A DNA stretch of 64,000 bases, from the NCBI RefSeq assembly GCF_036231355.1, contig NZ_CP109496.1:5518001-5582000 (forward strand). Reading direction: 5' to 3'. This document shows, piece by piece, positions 51,294 to 61,594 of the stretch. The position numbers and the translations under genes were made by a program. The stretch comes from Streptomyces sp. NBC_01431 (GTDB lineage: Bacteria > Actinomycetota > Actinomycetes > Streptomycetales > Streptomycetaceae). Every line of letters starts with the position of its first letter. Position 1 is the stretch's first letter. The notes below the pieces were generated by a model, which worked only from the letters and a program-made list of their open reading frames with translations, had not been told where the DNA came from and searched no databases.

Positions 51294-52298
51294 TCAGTGC
51301 TCGCTGTCCAGGTGGGCCATCTGGGCCGCGGGGTAGCGGTCGCCCGCGGCCGCGCCGGCCGGCACCGCGGCCTCGATCGCAGCGAGGTCGTCGGCGCTGA
51401 GGTCCACGTCCAGCGCGCCGAGCGCCTCGGTCAGCCGGTCCCGGCGGCGCGCGCCGACCAGCGGCACGATGTCCTCACCGCGCGAGAGCACCCAGGCGAT
51501 GGCGATCTGCGCGACCGAGACGCCCTTCTGCTCGGCGATCTTCCGCAGCGCCTCGACCAGACCGAGGTTGTGCCGGAGGTTCTCGCCCTGGAAGCGCGGG
51601 CTCATGCCGCGGAAGTCGCCCGCGGCCAGCTGCCGGTCCGGCGAGAAGTGCCCGCTGATGAGACCGCGCGAGAGGACCCCGTACGCGGTGACACCGATGC
51701 CGAGCTCGCGGGCGGTCGGCAGGATCTCGTCCTCGATGCCGCGCGAGATCAGCGAGTACTCGATCTGGAGGTCCGAGATCGGGGTCACCGCGGCGGCCCG
51801 GCGCAGGGTGGCCGCGCCGACCTCGGAGAGCCCGACGTGGCGTACGTGGCCGGCTTCGACCAGCTCGGCGATGGCGCCGACGGTCTCCTCGATCGGCACG
51901 TTCTCGTCGACCCGGGCGATCCGGTAGACGTCGATGTGGTCGACGCCGAGGCGCTGGAGGGAGTACGCGGCGAAGTTCTTGACCGCGGCCGGCCGGCCGT
52001 CGTACCCGGACCAGCCGCCCTCCGGGTCGCGCAGGGCACCGAACTTGACGCTGGTCAGCGCCCGCTCGCGGGCCGCGGCGGGGGCGCTGCGCAGCGCTTC
52101 GCCGATCAGCATCTCGTTGTGGCCCATCGCGTAGAAGTCGCCGGTGTCGAGAAGTGTGACGCCGGCGTCGAGCGCGGCATGGATCGTGGCGATGGACTCG
52201 CCGCGGTCCGCCGTTCCGTACAGCGCGGACATGCCCATGCAGCCGAGTCCGAGTGCGGAGGTGCGGGGGCCGGTGGTGCCGAGGGTGCGGGTTCGCAT
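51294..52298 (-). CDS. Aldo/keto reductase
   Basis: 334 residues, (beta/alpha)8 NADPH oxidoreductase. LGLGCMGMSALYGTADRGESIATIHAALDAGVTLLDTGDFYAMGHNEMLIGEAL holds the catalytic Asp and Tyr (the FYAMGHNE stretch), and SVKFG the Lys. VGLSEVG, IEYSLISRG and VPLVGARR match the AKR family (AKR13-like). It reduces aldehydes or ketones; the true substrate is unknown. Start ATG 52298 after AAGGAG. A strong operator lies 44-75 bp upstream. Confidence 0.9.
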   Translation of the reverse strand: MRTRTLGTTGPRTSALGLGCMGMSALYGTADRGESIATIHAALDAGVTLLDTGDFYAMGHNEMLIGEALRSAPAAARERALTSVKFGALRDPEGGWSGYDGRPAAVKNFAAYSLQRLGVDHIDVYRIARVDENVPIEETVGAIAELVEAGHVRHVGLSEVGAATLRRAAAVTPISDLQIEYSLISRGIEDEILPTARELGIGVTAYGVLSRGLISGHFSPDRQLAAGDFRGMSPRFQGENLRHNLGLVEALRKIAEQKGVSVAQIAIAWVLSRGEDIVPLVGARRRDRLTEALGALDVDLSADDLAAIEAAVPAGAAAGDRYPAAQMAHLDSEH

Positions 52299-52341
52299 GA
52301 GGGCTCCTTGGAGTGGGGTGTGACTCCATCACCATGACATG

Positions 52342-52388
52342 ACAGATGACAGATTTCAATATCTGTCATCTGTTAATTGTCATCTGTC
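52342..52388. promoter_or_regulatory. Operator with 13-bp perfect arms upstream of the aldo/keto reductase
   Basis: ACAGATGACAGAT (52342-52354), six-base TTCAAT, ATCTGTCATCTGT (52361-52373), a perfect inverted repeat. The half-site TGTCATCTGT occurs again at 52379-52388. It is AT-richer than its surroundings. A TetR-type dimer or pair of dimers is the likely ligand. Confidence 0.8.
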
Positions 52389-52478
52389 TCGGTGTCATGG
52401 TGTCGGGCATGACGTCGGCCTCGTCGGCACCGGGAAAATTGGTACGAGCACCCTCCTTTCTCCGGGTACCGTCGCCCC

Positions 52479-52661
52479 ATGGCTAAGAGGAACAACCTGC
52501 TCGGTGTCGGTGGACAGCGAAAGAAGGTGTCTCGCAACGGAGACCAGGGCTCGGTCCAGGGGAGCGCGGTCGACCGGAAGGCGGCCGTGGACAAGAAGGA
52601 GGAGCTGCTGCGCAAGATGCGCGAGCGCGCCAACCCCACGGCGGAGTCGAGCGAGAGCTGA
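52479..52661 (+). CDS. DUF6243-type small basic protein
   Basis: 60 residues, strongly charged (MAKRNNLLGVGGQRKKVSRN...), with a predicted helix VDKKEELLRKMRERA. It resembles the small DUF6243 proteins of Streptomyces; function unknown. Start ATG 52479. Divergent from the aldo/keto reductase gene and followed by a strong terminator. Confidence 0.72.
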   Translation: MAKRNNLLGVGGQRKKVSRNGDQGSVQGSAVDRKAAVDKKEELLRKMRERANPTAESSES

Positions 52662-52670
52662 TCCGAAGAC

Positions 52671-52719
52671 GGCGAAGGGCCCGGACCGTGCCACTGGCAC
52701 CTGGTCCGGGCCCTTCGCC
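52671..52719. terminator. Bidirectional terminator after the DUF6243 gene
   Basis: GGCGAAGGGCCCGGACC (52671-52687) and GGTCCGGGCCCTTCGCC (52703-52719), perfect 17-bp stem; the 15-base loop contains GTGCCA-C-TGGCAC, which extends the fold. Confidence 0.9.
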
Positions 52720-52762
52720 GTACCGCTCACCCTCCCCGGGCGGGGCGCCGAAGCGCGGGCTC

Positions 52763-54211
52763 TCACCGCATGACACGCGGCAGCCGCAGGCTCAGCAGAG
52801 CCGTCAGCGCGATCATGCCGAGCTGCACGAGGAGCGTGATGACGAGCGCGTCGCGCATGCCCATCGTTGGTGCGAGGGCCAGGAAGAGACTGCCGAGGGT
52901 GGCGACGCCGAGGGCGAGCGCCGACTGCTGGGTGGTGACCACCACTCCGCTGCCCACCCCGGCCCGGTCGGCCGGTACGTCGGAGAGCATCAGCCGGATG
53001 AGGACCGGCAGTTGGAGACCCTGGCCCAGTCCGGCGATGGCGACGCCGGGGGCGAGTTCGGTGATCGTCAGGCCCGACCAGTCGCGCCACACCGTGAGCG
53101 CGATGAGGGCCACGCCCACCGCCTGGAGCACCCCGCCCGCCGTCACGATCCGGGTGCCGAACCGGCCGATGAGCCGGGGCCCGGCGAGCGAGGCGGCGAA
53201 GAAGGCGAGCGCCATCGGCACCAGGGCGAGACCGGCGGCCACCGGCCCCATCCGCAGGCCCTGCTGCAACACCACGGCGATCACGAACATGAAGCCGCTG
53301 AAGCCGATCGAGAACGGCAGCACCAGGACCAGACCGCGCCGCAGCGAATGCAGTTCGAGCAGGCTCGGCGGCACCAGCGGAGTCTGCCCGCGCCGGTCCG
53401 CACCCCGCTCCACCATGAAGAATGCGACAGCCGCGAAGGGGAACACGGCAAGCGAGACCCAGGTCCACAGCGGCCAGCCCGCCGCCCGCCCCTCGGTCAG
53501 CGGAAGCAGCAGCGAGACGAGGGAGACCGCGAGGAGCAGCGTGCCGGGCACGTCGATGCCGGCCGGGCGTTCCGAGCGGGTCTCCGGAACCGTACGGGCC
53601 GTGAGGAACAGGCCGAGGACGGCGACCGGCACGTTCACCAGGAACACCGAGCGCCAGCCGGAGCCGGCCACATCGGCCGCGACCAGTACGCCGCCGAGTA
53701 TCTGGCCGGCCACCATGGACAGGCCCGCGGTCGCCCCGTACAGGCTCATCGCCCTGGCCCGGCGCGGGCCCTGGGTGGTGGCCTGGATGGTGGCGAGCAC
53801 CTGCGGCATCATCAGTGCGGCCGCGGCACCCTGTGCCACCCGCGCCCCGACCAGCGTCCAGGCGGTGGGCGCGAGGCCGCAGGCGAGTGAGGTGAGGCCG
53901 AAGGCCGCCATCCCGATCAGGAACAGCCGGCGCCGGCCCGCCATGTCGCCGAGGCGTCCGCCGAGCACGAGCAGGACGGCGTAGGCGACGCCGTATCCGG
54001 CCACGACCAGCTCCAGCATGGCCGGGCCCGCCGCGAGGTCGCTGTCCATCGAGGGCAGCGCGACATTGACGATGAAGAAGTCGATCAGCGGGAGTGCCGC
54101 GCCGAGCAGTACCGTGAACAGCCCGAGCGGGCCGATCACTGCCCCATGTTGGGTGACAGGGACCGAAGTTGTGGAAGGGTGGGAGATCGTCCGTACCGTT
54201 GTTTCACTCAC
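52763..54211 (-). CDS. MFS drug efflux transporter (DHA2-like), second module
   Basis: 482 residues, 12-14 helices. LLGAALPLIDFFIVNVALPSMDSDL is the first-helix signature, LGGRLGDMAGRRRLFLIG the TM2-3 loop, and GAAAALMMPQVLATIQ motif C. Likely a proton-coupled exporter. GTG start 54211 (MSETTVRTIS); GGAGG lies 12 bases upstream. A TTA codon exists a few bases before this start but is not in the gene. Divergent from the XRE regulator at 54323. Confidence 0.85.
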   Translation of the reverse strand: MSETTVRTISHPSTTSVPVTQHGAVIGPLGLFTVLLGAALPLIDFFIVNVALPSMDSDLAAGPAMLELVVAGYGVAYAVLLVLGGRLGDMAGRRRLFLIGMAAFGLTSLACGLAPTAWTLVGARVAQGAAAALMMPQVLATIQATTQGPRRARAMSLYGATAGLSMVAGQILGGVLVAADVAGSGWRSVFLVNVPVAVLGLFLTARTVPETRSERPAGIDVPGTLLLAVSLVSLLLPLTEGRAAGWPLWTWVSLAVFPFAAVAFFMVERGADRRGQTPLVPPSLLELHSLRRGLVLVLPFSIGFSGFMFVIAVVLQQGLRMGPVAAGLALVPMALAFFAASLAGPRLIGRFGTRIVTAGGVLQAVGVALIALTVWRDWSGLTITELAPGVAIAGLGQGLQLPVLIRLMLSDVPADRAGVGSGVVVTTQQSALALGVATLGSLFLALAPTMGMRDALVITLLVQLGMIALTALLSLRLPRVMR

Positions 54212-54322
54212 GGGTAAGACGATCCTCCACTGCTCAGCCTGGTACCAGAGTCTCCTTATCCTGGTAGAACCACTACCTGGCAACCGGCTGACAACCCCTC
54301 GCCGGTGGGGCACCCTGAAGTC
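54212..54322. promoter_or_regulatory. Divergent regulatory region of the second MFS/XRE pair
   Basis: Perfect palindrome CTGGTACCAG (54239-54248) and dyad CCTGGTAG-AACCA-CTACCTGG (54260-54280, 7 of 8 arm bases). CTTATCCTGGTAG is shared with the first XRE/MFS pair (28525-28613). Confidence 0.6.
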
Positions 54323-55198
54323 ATGACCACTGTGGCCCCGGCGAGCGATGTCCGCCGCCATGAGCTGGCGGAATTCCTGCGCAGCCGACGCGAACGCATC
54401 ACCCCCGAGCAGGTCGGCCTCCCACGCGGCAGGCGCCGGCGCACCCCGGGCCTGCGCCGCGAGGAGGTCGCCCAGCTCTCCGCCGTCGGTGTCACCTGGT
54501 ACACCTGGCTGGAGCAGGCCCGCGACATCCAGGTTTCTCCGCAGGTCCTGGACGCGCTGGCGCGCGCCCTGCTGCTCGACTCCAGCGAGCGCAGCCACCT
54601 CTTCGCGCTGGCGGGCGCGCTCGACCCGGCGCCGAACACGGCCTGCCCGAGCGTGACCCCGGCGCTGCGCGCGATGCTCGACCAGCTGGGGCCGATTCCG
54701 GCCTGCGTCCAGAACAGCCGGTACGACATCCTCGCGTACAACAAGACCTACGGGCGGCTGCTCTGCGATCTCGACGCGCTGCCGCCCGAGGACCGCAACT
54801 GCCTGTGGCTGGCCTTCACCAACGACGACTGGCGGGGCTCGGTCGTCGACGTCGCCGAGACGAACCGGGTGATGGCCGCCAAGTTCCGCGCCTCGATGGC
54901 CGAGCACCTCGCCGAGCCGGCCTGGAAGGCGCTGCTGGCCCGGCTTGAGAACGCCTCGCCGGAGTTCCGCGAGATCTGGGCCCGGCACGAGGTGGTCGGC
55001 CAGAGCGGCAAGCTGAAGTACCTGCGCAACACGCACGTCGGCCTGCTGTACGTGGAGCACAGCAATCTGTGGCTCGGCCCGTCGGCGGGTCCGCGCCTTG
55101 TGACCTACGTGCCGGTGGACGAGGAGAGCCGCCAACGCCTGGAAGAACTCCAGGAGTTGGCGGAATCCGGTCAGGCGTTGGCGTCCGCGGGGGTCTGA
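54323..55198 (+). CDS. XRE-family regulator, MmyB-like ligand-binding type, second module
   Basis: 291 residues. LAEFLRSRRERITPEQVGLPRGRRRRTPGLRREEVAQLSAVGVTWYTWLEQARDIQVSPQVLDALARALL is the DNA-binding part; the remainder is an MmyB-like ligand domain ending in a charged ALASAGV. Closely similar in layout to the 28614 regulator. Start ATG 54323. Its 3' end overlaps the converging MFS gene by 28 bp. Confidence 0.87.
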   Translation: MTTVAPASDVRRHELAEFLRSRRERITPEQVGLPRGRRRRTPGLRREEVAQLSAVGVTWYTWLEQARDIQVSPQVLDALARALLLDSSERSHLFALAGALDPAPNTACPSVTPALRAMLDQLGPIPACVQNSRYDILAYNKTYGRLLCDLDALPPEDRNCLWLAFTNDDWRGSVVDVAETNRVMAAKFRASMAEHLAEPAWKALLARLENASPEFREIWARHEVVGQSGKLKYLRNTHVGLLYVEHSNLWLGPSAGPRLVTYVPVDEESRQRLEELQELAESGQALASAGV

Positions 55199-56631
55199 GC
55201 GACCGGGGCCCGATGACGTTCGGCGGCGCGCAGCGCCGAGGCGCGCGCCCACCGCCCGCTGGTCGCGAGGCCCACGCACAGCACGCTCAGACCGCAGCCC
55301 GTGATGATCCACCAGGCGGGCCGGGCCGCCCCGGCGAAGGCGTCGGCGTACCCGCCGGACGCGACGCCCGCCATGCCGCCCGCGAGCACCGCGCCGATCA
55401 CCGCGACCCCCAGGGTCTGGCCGATCTGGCGGCTGGTGGAGGCGACCGCGGCGGCCACGCCGGCCTGGGAGCGGGGCATTCCGGAGACGGCGGTGTTGGT
55501 GATGGGCGCGTTCACCATGCCGAAGCCGAGGCCGAACAGGACGTACCCGGTGAACAGCAGAGCCGTGGTGCGCTGCGCGTCGAAGGCCGCGAACAGCACC
55601 CCGCTGGTGGCCATCGCGATCCCCGCGATCAGCAGGGAAAGACGCGGCCCCCGGCTGCCGACCAGACGCCCCGACAGCGGCGCGCAGACGAAGGTGAGCG
55701 CGGCCATCGGCAGCATGTAGAGCCCGGCGTTCAGCGCGCTCAGGCCGCGGGCGTTTTGGAGGTACAGGGTGTTGAGGAAGAGGAACCCGCTGAGCGCGGC
55801 GAACGCCGACACCGCTATGACGGTGGCGCCGCTGAACGGGGCGCTGCGGAAGAAGCGCAGGTCGATGAGGGGTTCGGTGCGCCGGGGCTCGTACAGCAGG
55901 AGCCCCGCGAGCGCGGCCAGCGCGATCACGACGAAGACCACGATCTGCGGCGAGTCCCATCCGGAGCCGGGCGCCTCGATGATCGCGTACGTCAGTGAGC
56001 CGAGCAGTGCGATGACCAGGAGCTGGCCGACCGGGTCCGGGCGGCGCTGCTTGGGCGCGCGCGACTCGGGGATGTAGCGCCAGGTCAGGAAGAGGGCGAG
56101 CAGGCCGACCGGCAGGTTGAGCCAGAAGATCGAGCGCCAGCCGACCGACTCGACCAGGACGCCGCCGACGATCGGGCCCGCGGCCATCGATATGCCGACG
56201 ACACCGCCCCAGACGCCGATGGCGCGGGCGCGCTCGCGGGGGTCGGTGAAGGTGTTGGTGATGATCGACATGGCCACCGGGTTGAGCATCGAGCCACCGA
56301 CCGCCTGCACCATCCGGAAGGCCACCAGGGAGTCCAGATTGGGGGCCAGCGAGCAGAGTACGGAGCCGATGGTGAACAGGACGAGGCCCGCCTTGAAGAC
56401 CCTGCGCCGGCCGATCCGGTCGGCGGTGGAGCCCGACAGCATCAGGAGCGAGGCGAGGACGAGGGTGTACGCGTCGATCGTCCACTGCATGCCGGAGACG
56501 CCGGCGTGCAGTTCCTTCTGCATGGAGGGGAGGGCAACGTTGAGGACGGTGTTGTCGAGGCTGACGATCAGCAGGCTCATGCAGCAGATCGCCAGGATGA
56601 GCATCCGTCGGCGGTGGGTCGGCTCGGGCAT
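55171..56631 (-). CDS. MFS transporter (DHA2-like), EmrB/QacA type
   Basis: 486 residues. LIVSLDNTVLNVALPSMQKEL, SGSTADRIGRRRVFKAG and QAVGGSMLNPVAMSIITNTF are the standard motifs of 14-helix drug antiporters. Start ATG 56631, after TACTAT at -10 position but with only GAAG at 2 bases, so initiation may be leaderless. It converges with the XRE gene and its last codons overlap that gene's 3' end. Confidence 0.85.
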   Translation of the reverse strand: MPEPTHRRRMLILAICCMSLLIVSLDNTVLNVALPSMQKELHAGVSGMQWTIDAYTLVLASLLMLSGSTADRIGRRRVFKAGLVLFTIGSVLCSLAPNLDSLVAFRMVQAVGGSMLNPVAMSIITNTFTDPRERARAIGVWGGVVGISMAAGPIVGGVLVESVGWRSIFWLNLPVGLLALFLTWRYIPESRAPKQRRPDPVGQLLVIALLGSLTYAIIEAPGSGWDSPQIVVFVVIALAALAGLLLYEPRRTEPLIDLRFFRSAPFSGATVIAVSAFAALSGFLFLNTLYLQNARGLSALNAGLYMLPMAALTFVCAPLSGRLVGSRGPRLSLLIAGIAMATSGVLFAAFDAQRTTALLFTGYVLFGLGFGMVNAPITNTAVSGMPRSQAGVAAAVASTSRQIGQTLGVAVIGAVLAGGMAGVASGGYADAFAGAARPAWWIITGCGLSVLCVGLATSGRWARASALRAAERHRAPVAQTPADANA

Positions 56632-56774
56632 GGCTTCGATAGTACGCCTAACTAATGAACAGCTGTCGATGCGGCCCTGGTGGTGACGATCCCGGTATCC
56701 GCGGCACCGGTCTTCGCGCGCCCGTTGTCCACAGCCCCCGAGGGGGCACTGTCGGCATGCGCGACAATGAACAG

Positions 56775-57902
56775 ATGACCACGCTCTCCATCGGCCCGTA
56801 CACCGTGCAGCCGCCCGTGGTGCTCGCACCCATGGCCGGCATCACCAACGCTCCGTTCCGCACCCTGTGCCGCGAGTTCAGCGGCGGCAAGGGACTGTTC
56901 GTCAGCGAGATGATCACGACGCGGGCGCTGGTCGAGCGCAACGAGAAGACCATGCAGCTCATCCACTTCGACAAGACCGAGACCCCGCGCTCGATCCAGC
57001 TCTACGGTGTGGACCCGGTCACCGTCGGCAAGGCCGTCCGCATGATCGTGGACGAGGACCTGGCCGACCACATCGACCTCAACTTCGGTTGCCCGGTGCC
57101 CAAGGTGACCCGCAAGGGCGGCGGCTCGGCCCTGCCCTACAAGCGGCCGCTGCTGCGCGCGATCCTGCACGAGGCGGTGTCGGGCGCCGGGGACCTGCCG
57201 GTCACCATGAAGATGCGCAAAGGCATCGACGACGACCACATCACCTTCCTGGACGCCGGCCGGATCGCCGTCGAGGAGGGCGTCACGGCGATCGCCCTGC
57301 ACGGGCGCACCGCCGCCCAGCACTACGGCGGCACCGCCGACTGGGACGCCATCGCGCGCCTCAAGGAGCACGTCCCGGAGATCCCGGTGCTCGGCAACGG
57401 CGACATCTGGTCCGCCGAGGACGCGCTGCGCATGGTCAAGGAGACCGGTTGCGACGGCGTGGTGGTCGGCCGTGGCTGCCTGGGGCGGCCCTGGCTGTTC
57501 GGCGACCTGGTGGCCGCGTTCGAGGGCGCGGATTCGTTCGCGCGGCCCACGCTGCGCACGGTGTCCGAGGTGATGCTGCGGCACGCGACGCTGCTCGGCG
57601 AGTGGATCGGCGACGAGACCCGCGGTGTGATCGACTTCCGCAAGCACGTGGCCTGGTACCTCAAGGGGTTCTCGGTCGGCTCGCAGCTGCGCAAGAGCCT
57701 GGCGATCACCTCGTCCCTGGACGAGCTGGGCGCTCAGTTGAGCGAGCTGGATCTGGAGCAGCCGTGGCCCGACGGCGCGGACGGCCCGCGCGGCAGAACG
57801 TCCGGAAACAACCGGGTCGTCCTGCCCGACGGCTGGCTGAAGGACCCCTATGACTGCTCCGGGATCAGCATGGAAGCCGAGCTCGACACCTCGGGCGGCT
57901 GA
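56775..57902 (+). CDS. dus: tRNA-dihydrouridine synthase (DusB-like)
   Basis: 375 residues, FMN TIM barrel. PPVVLAPMAGITNAPFRTLCREF, the catalytic Cys in NFGCPVPKVTRKGGGSAL, MKMRKGI, ALHGRTAAQHYGGTADW and GNGDIWSAEDALRM...GRGCLGRPWLF give the Dus family. It reduces uridine to dihydrouridine in tRNA. Start ATG 56775; an in-frame ATG at 56757 is possible. Confidence 0.92.
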   Translation: MTTLSIGPYTVQPPVVLAPMAGITNAPFRTLCREFSGGKGLFVSEMITTRALVERNEKTMQLIHFDKTETPRSIQLYGVDPVTVGKAVRMIVDEDLADHIDLNFGCPVPKVTRKGGGSALPYKRPLLRAILHEAVSGAGDLPVTMKMRKGIDDDHITFLDAGRIAVEEGVTAIALHGRTAAQHYGGTADWDAIARLKEHVPEIPVLGNGDIWSAEDALRMVKETGCDGVVVGRGCLGRPWLFGDLVAAFEGADSFARPTLRTVSEVMLRHATLLGEWIGDETRGVIDFRKHVAWYLKGFSVGSQLRKSLAITSSLDELGAQLSELDLEQPWPDGADGPRGRTSGNNRVVLPDGWLKDPYDCSGISMEAELDTSGG

Positions 57903-58034
57903 TCCGGGACCGGTCCGGACCTGTCCACGCGGCCGTCCGAAGGCTGGAATTCCGCTGGATTGACCGCGTGATTCTCGCCACCCCTGATAGGGGTTGCGCT
58001 CAGATGAGCACTTTACGCGTGGTTGCACCTCTGA

Positions 58035-58061
58035 AAGGGGTGGCACTCAGTGCCACCCCTT
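58035..58061 (+). terminator. Terminator in the dus-ppdK gap
   Basis: AAGGGGTGGCACT and AGTGCCACCCCTT, 13-bp perfect arms with one centre base, followed by CTGTGTT. It resembles a CIRCE half-site in GCACTC but has the wrong spacing. Confidence 0.8.
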
Positions 58062-58065
58062 CTGT

Positions 58066-58153
58066 GTTCAAGTAGTGAACTCATATGTCGAGAGAGATGC
58101 TCAGGTGAGCGGGATATGGGGCTTCCTTTGTCTTTTCCCTTCAAGTGGTGAAG
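58066..58153. repeat. Two 15-bp dyads in the ppdK upstream region
   Basis: GTTCAAGTAGTGAAC (58066-58080) and CTTCAAGTGGTGAAG (58139-58153), each palindromic around AGTAG/AGTGG and 73 bp apart. They may bind a regulator of ppdK. Confidence 0.55.
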
Positions 58154-58179
58154 GGATGGTCCGGGCCTTCGTTACGCGC

Positions 58180-58263
58180 CAGTCACTTTCGATCTGGTGG
58201 CGGACGGGTGGTTAAGCCCCCGTGACGCGCAAGTGGACGTACCCAGACACCTTCGATCTGGGT
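58180..58263. repeat. Direct repeat near the ppdK promoter
   Basis: CAGTCACTTTCGATCTGG (58180-58197) and CAGACACCTTCGATCTGG (58243-58260), 16 of 18 identical, 63 bp apart. The second is followed by GTATGTTCC, a possible -10. Confidence 0.6.
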
Positions 58264-58313
58264 ATGTTCCTCGCCGTCAGGGCAGCCACCGCGGATTCGA
58301 GGAGTCGAGACCC

Positions 58314-61037
<2,724 letters not shown>

Positions 61038-61104
61038 GACCCCGGAGCCGCCGCCGGGTCCCCGACCCTCAACACCGATCCGGCGGCGGCTTCGGAACAC
61101 CAAG

Positions 61105-61139
61105 AAGGGGCGGCACCCTGTGCGGGGGTGCCGCCCCTT
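61105..61139 (+). terminator. Terminator after ppdK
   Basis: AAGGGGCGGCACCC (61105-61118) and GGGTGCCGCCCCTT (61126-61139), perfect 14-bp stem with a seven-base loop, then TT. Confidence 0.88.
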
Positions 61140-61230
61140 TTGCTGTCCCGCCGCGCCCTCCGGAAGGCGGTAAGCGTTCGCCGACTGCGAGGGCTGTACG
61201 CGCCGCAGGTGTGCGAGCGCTTAATTCCTG

Positions 61231-61260
61231 TTGAATGGCGGACATTTAACGGGGTAGTGG
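61231..61260 (+). promoter_or_regulatory. Weak promoter-like pair upstream of the orphan hairpin
   Basis: TTGAAT (61231-61236) and TAGTGG (61255-61260), 18 bp apart, in an AT-richer patch. Initiation near 61267 would transcribe only the hairpin that follows. Confidence 0.25.
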
Positions 61261-61269
61261 CCGGAAATG

Positions 61270-61311
61270 CAGAGTGCGGTTCACGGATCCCCACCCGTGA
61301 ACCGCACTCTG
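61270..61311. other. Orphan 17-bp perfect inverted repeat in a 557-bp gap
   Basis: CAGAGTGCGGTTCACGG (61270-61286) and CCGTGAACCGCACTCTG (61295-61311), eight-base loop ATCCCCAC. It lies 130 bp beyond the ppdK terminator, 280 bp before the next gene. The gap (61038-61594) has no other gene I can support. Confidence 0.8.
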
Positions 61312-61546
61312 TCAACCGCGTCGAGCACGGAGCCGCCACCTACGCCCACCGCCGCCAGAGCCTGTGAAGCCCCCCACGGTCTTCGCAGAATCTTTCCGGT
61401 TGGCTCGGTGTCGTGCCCGACGAGGTACAGCTTTCCTTCCCCGGGGGCCCGTCCGCGAGGCCTTTCAACTGTGGCTGAAAGGCCCGTGGTCACGGGCAGT
61501 GACGGGAGGCATACTCAGTCGAGTCGGGCGGGGGATCAATTGCGGC

Positions 61547-61575
61547 TGCAACACAAGGCAACAAGTTGCAACACA
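61547..61575. promoter_or_regulatory. Direct repeats before the ArsR-type gene
   Basis: TGCAACACA occurs at 61547-61555 and 61567-61575, 20 bp apart (two helical turns), with GTTGCAAC palindromic at the second. A likely autoregulatory operator of the regulator 20 bp downstream. Confidence 0.5.
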
Positions 61576-61594
61576 CTGGACAGGTGGGGTTTCC

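Noticed and set aside
54209-54225. TTA codon in the MFS gene at 52763-54211
   Set aside because: The TTA lies upstream of the GTG start, so it is not translated unless an earlier start is used.
52763-56485. A 1240-codon minus-strand frame joining two transporter regions
   Set aside because: Only its C-terminal 482 residues, from GTG 54211, form a coherent MFS protein. The rest is an out-of-phase shadow of the XRE and second MFS genes.
58035-58061. GCACTC/GAGTGC-like dyad near ppdK as a second CIRCE
   Set aside because: The arms are centred one base apart instead of nine; it is better explained as a terminator hairpin.
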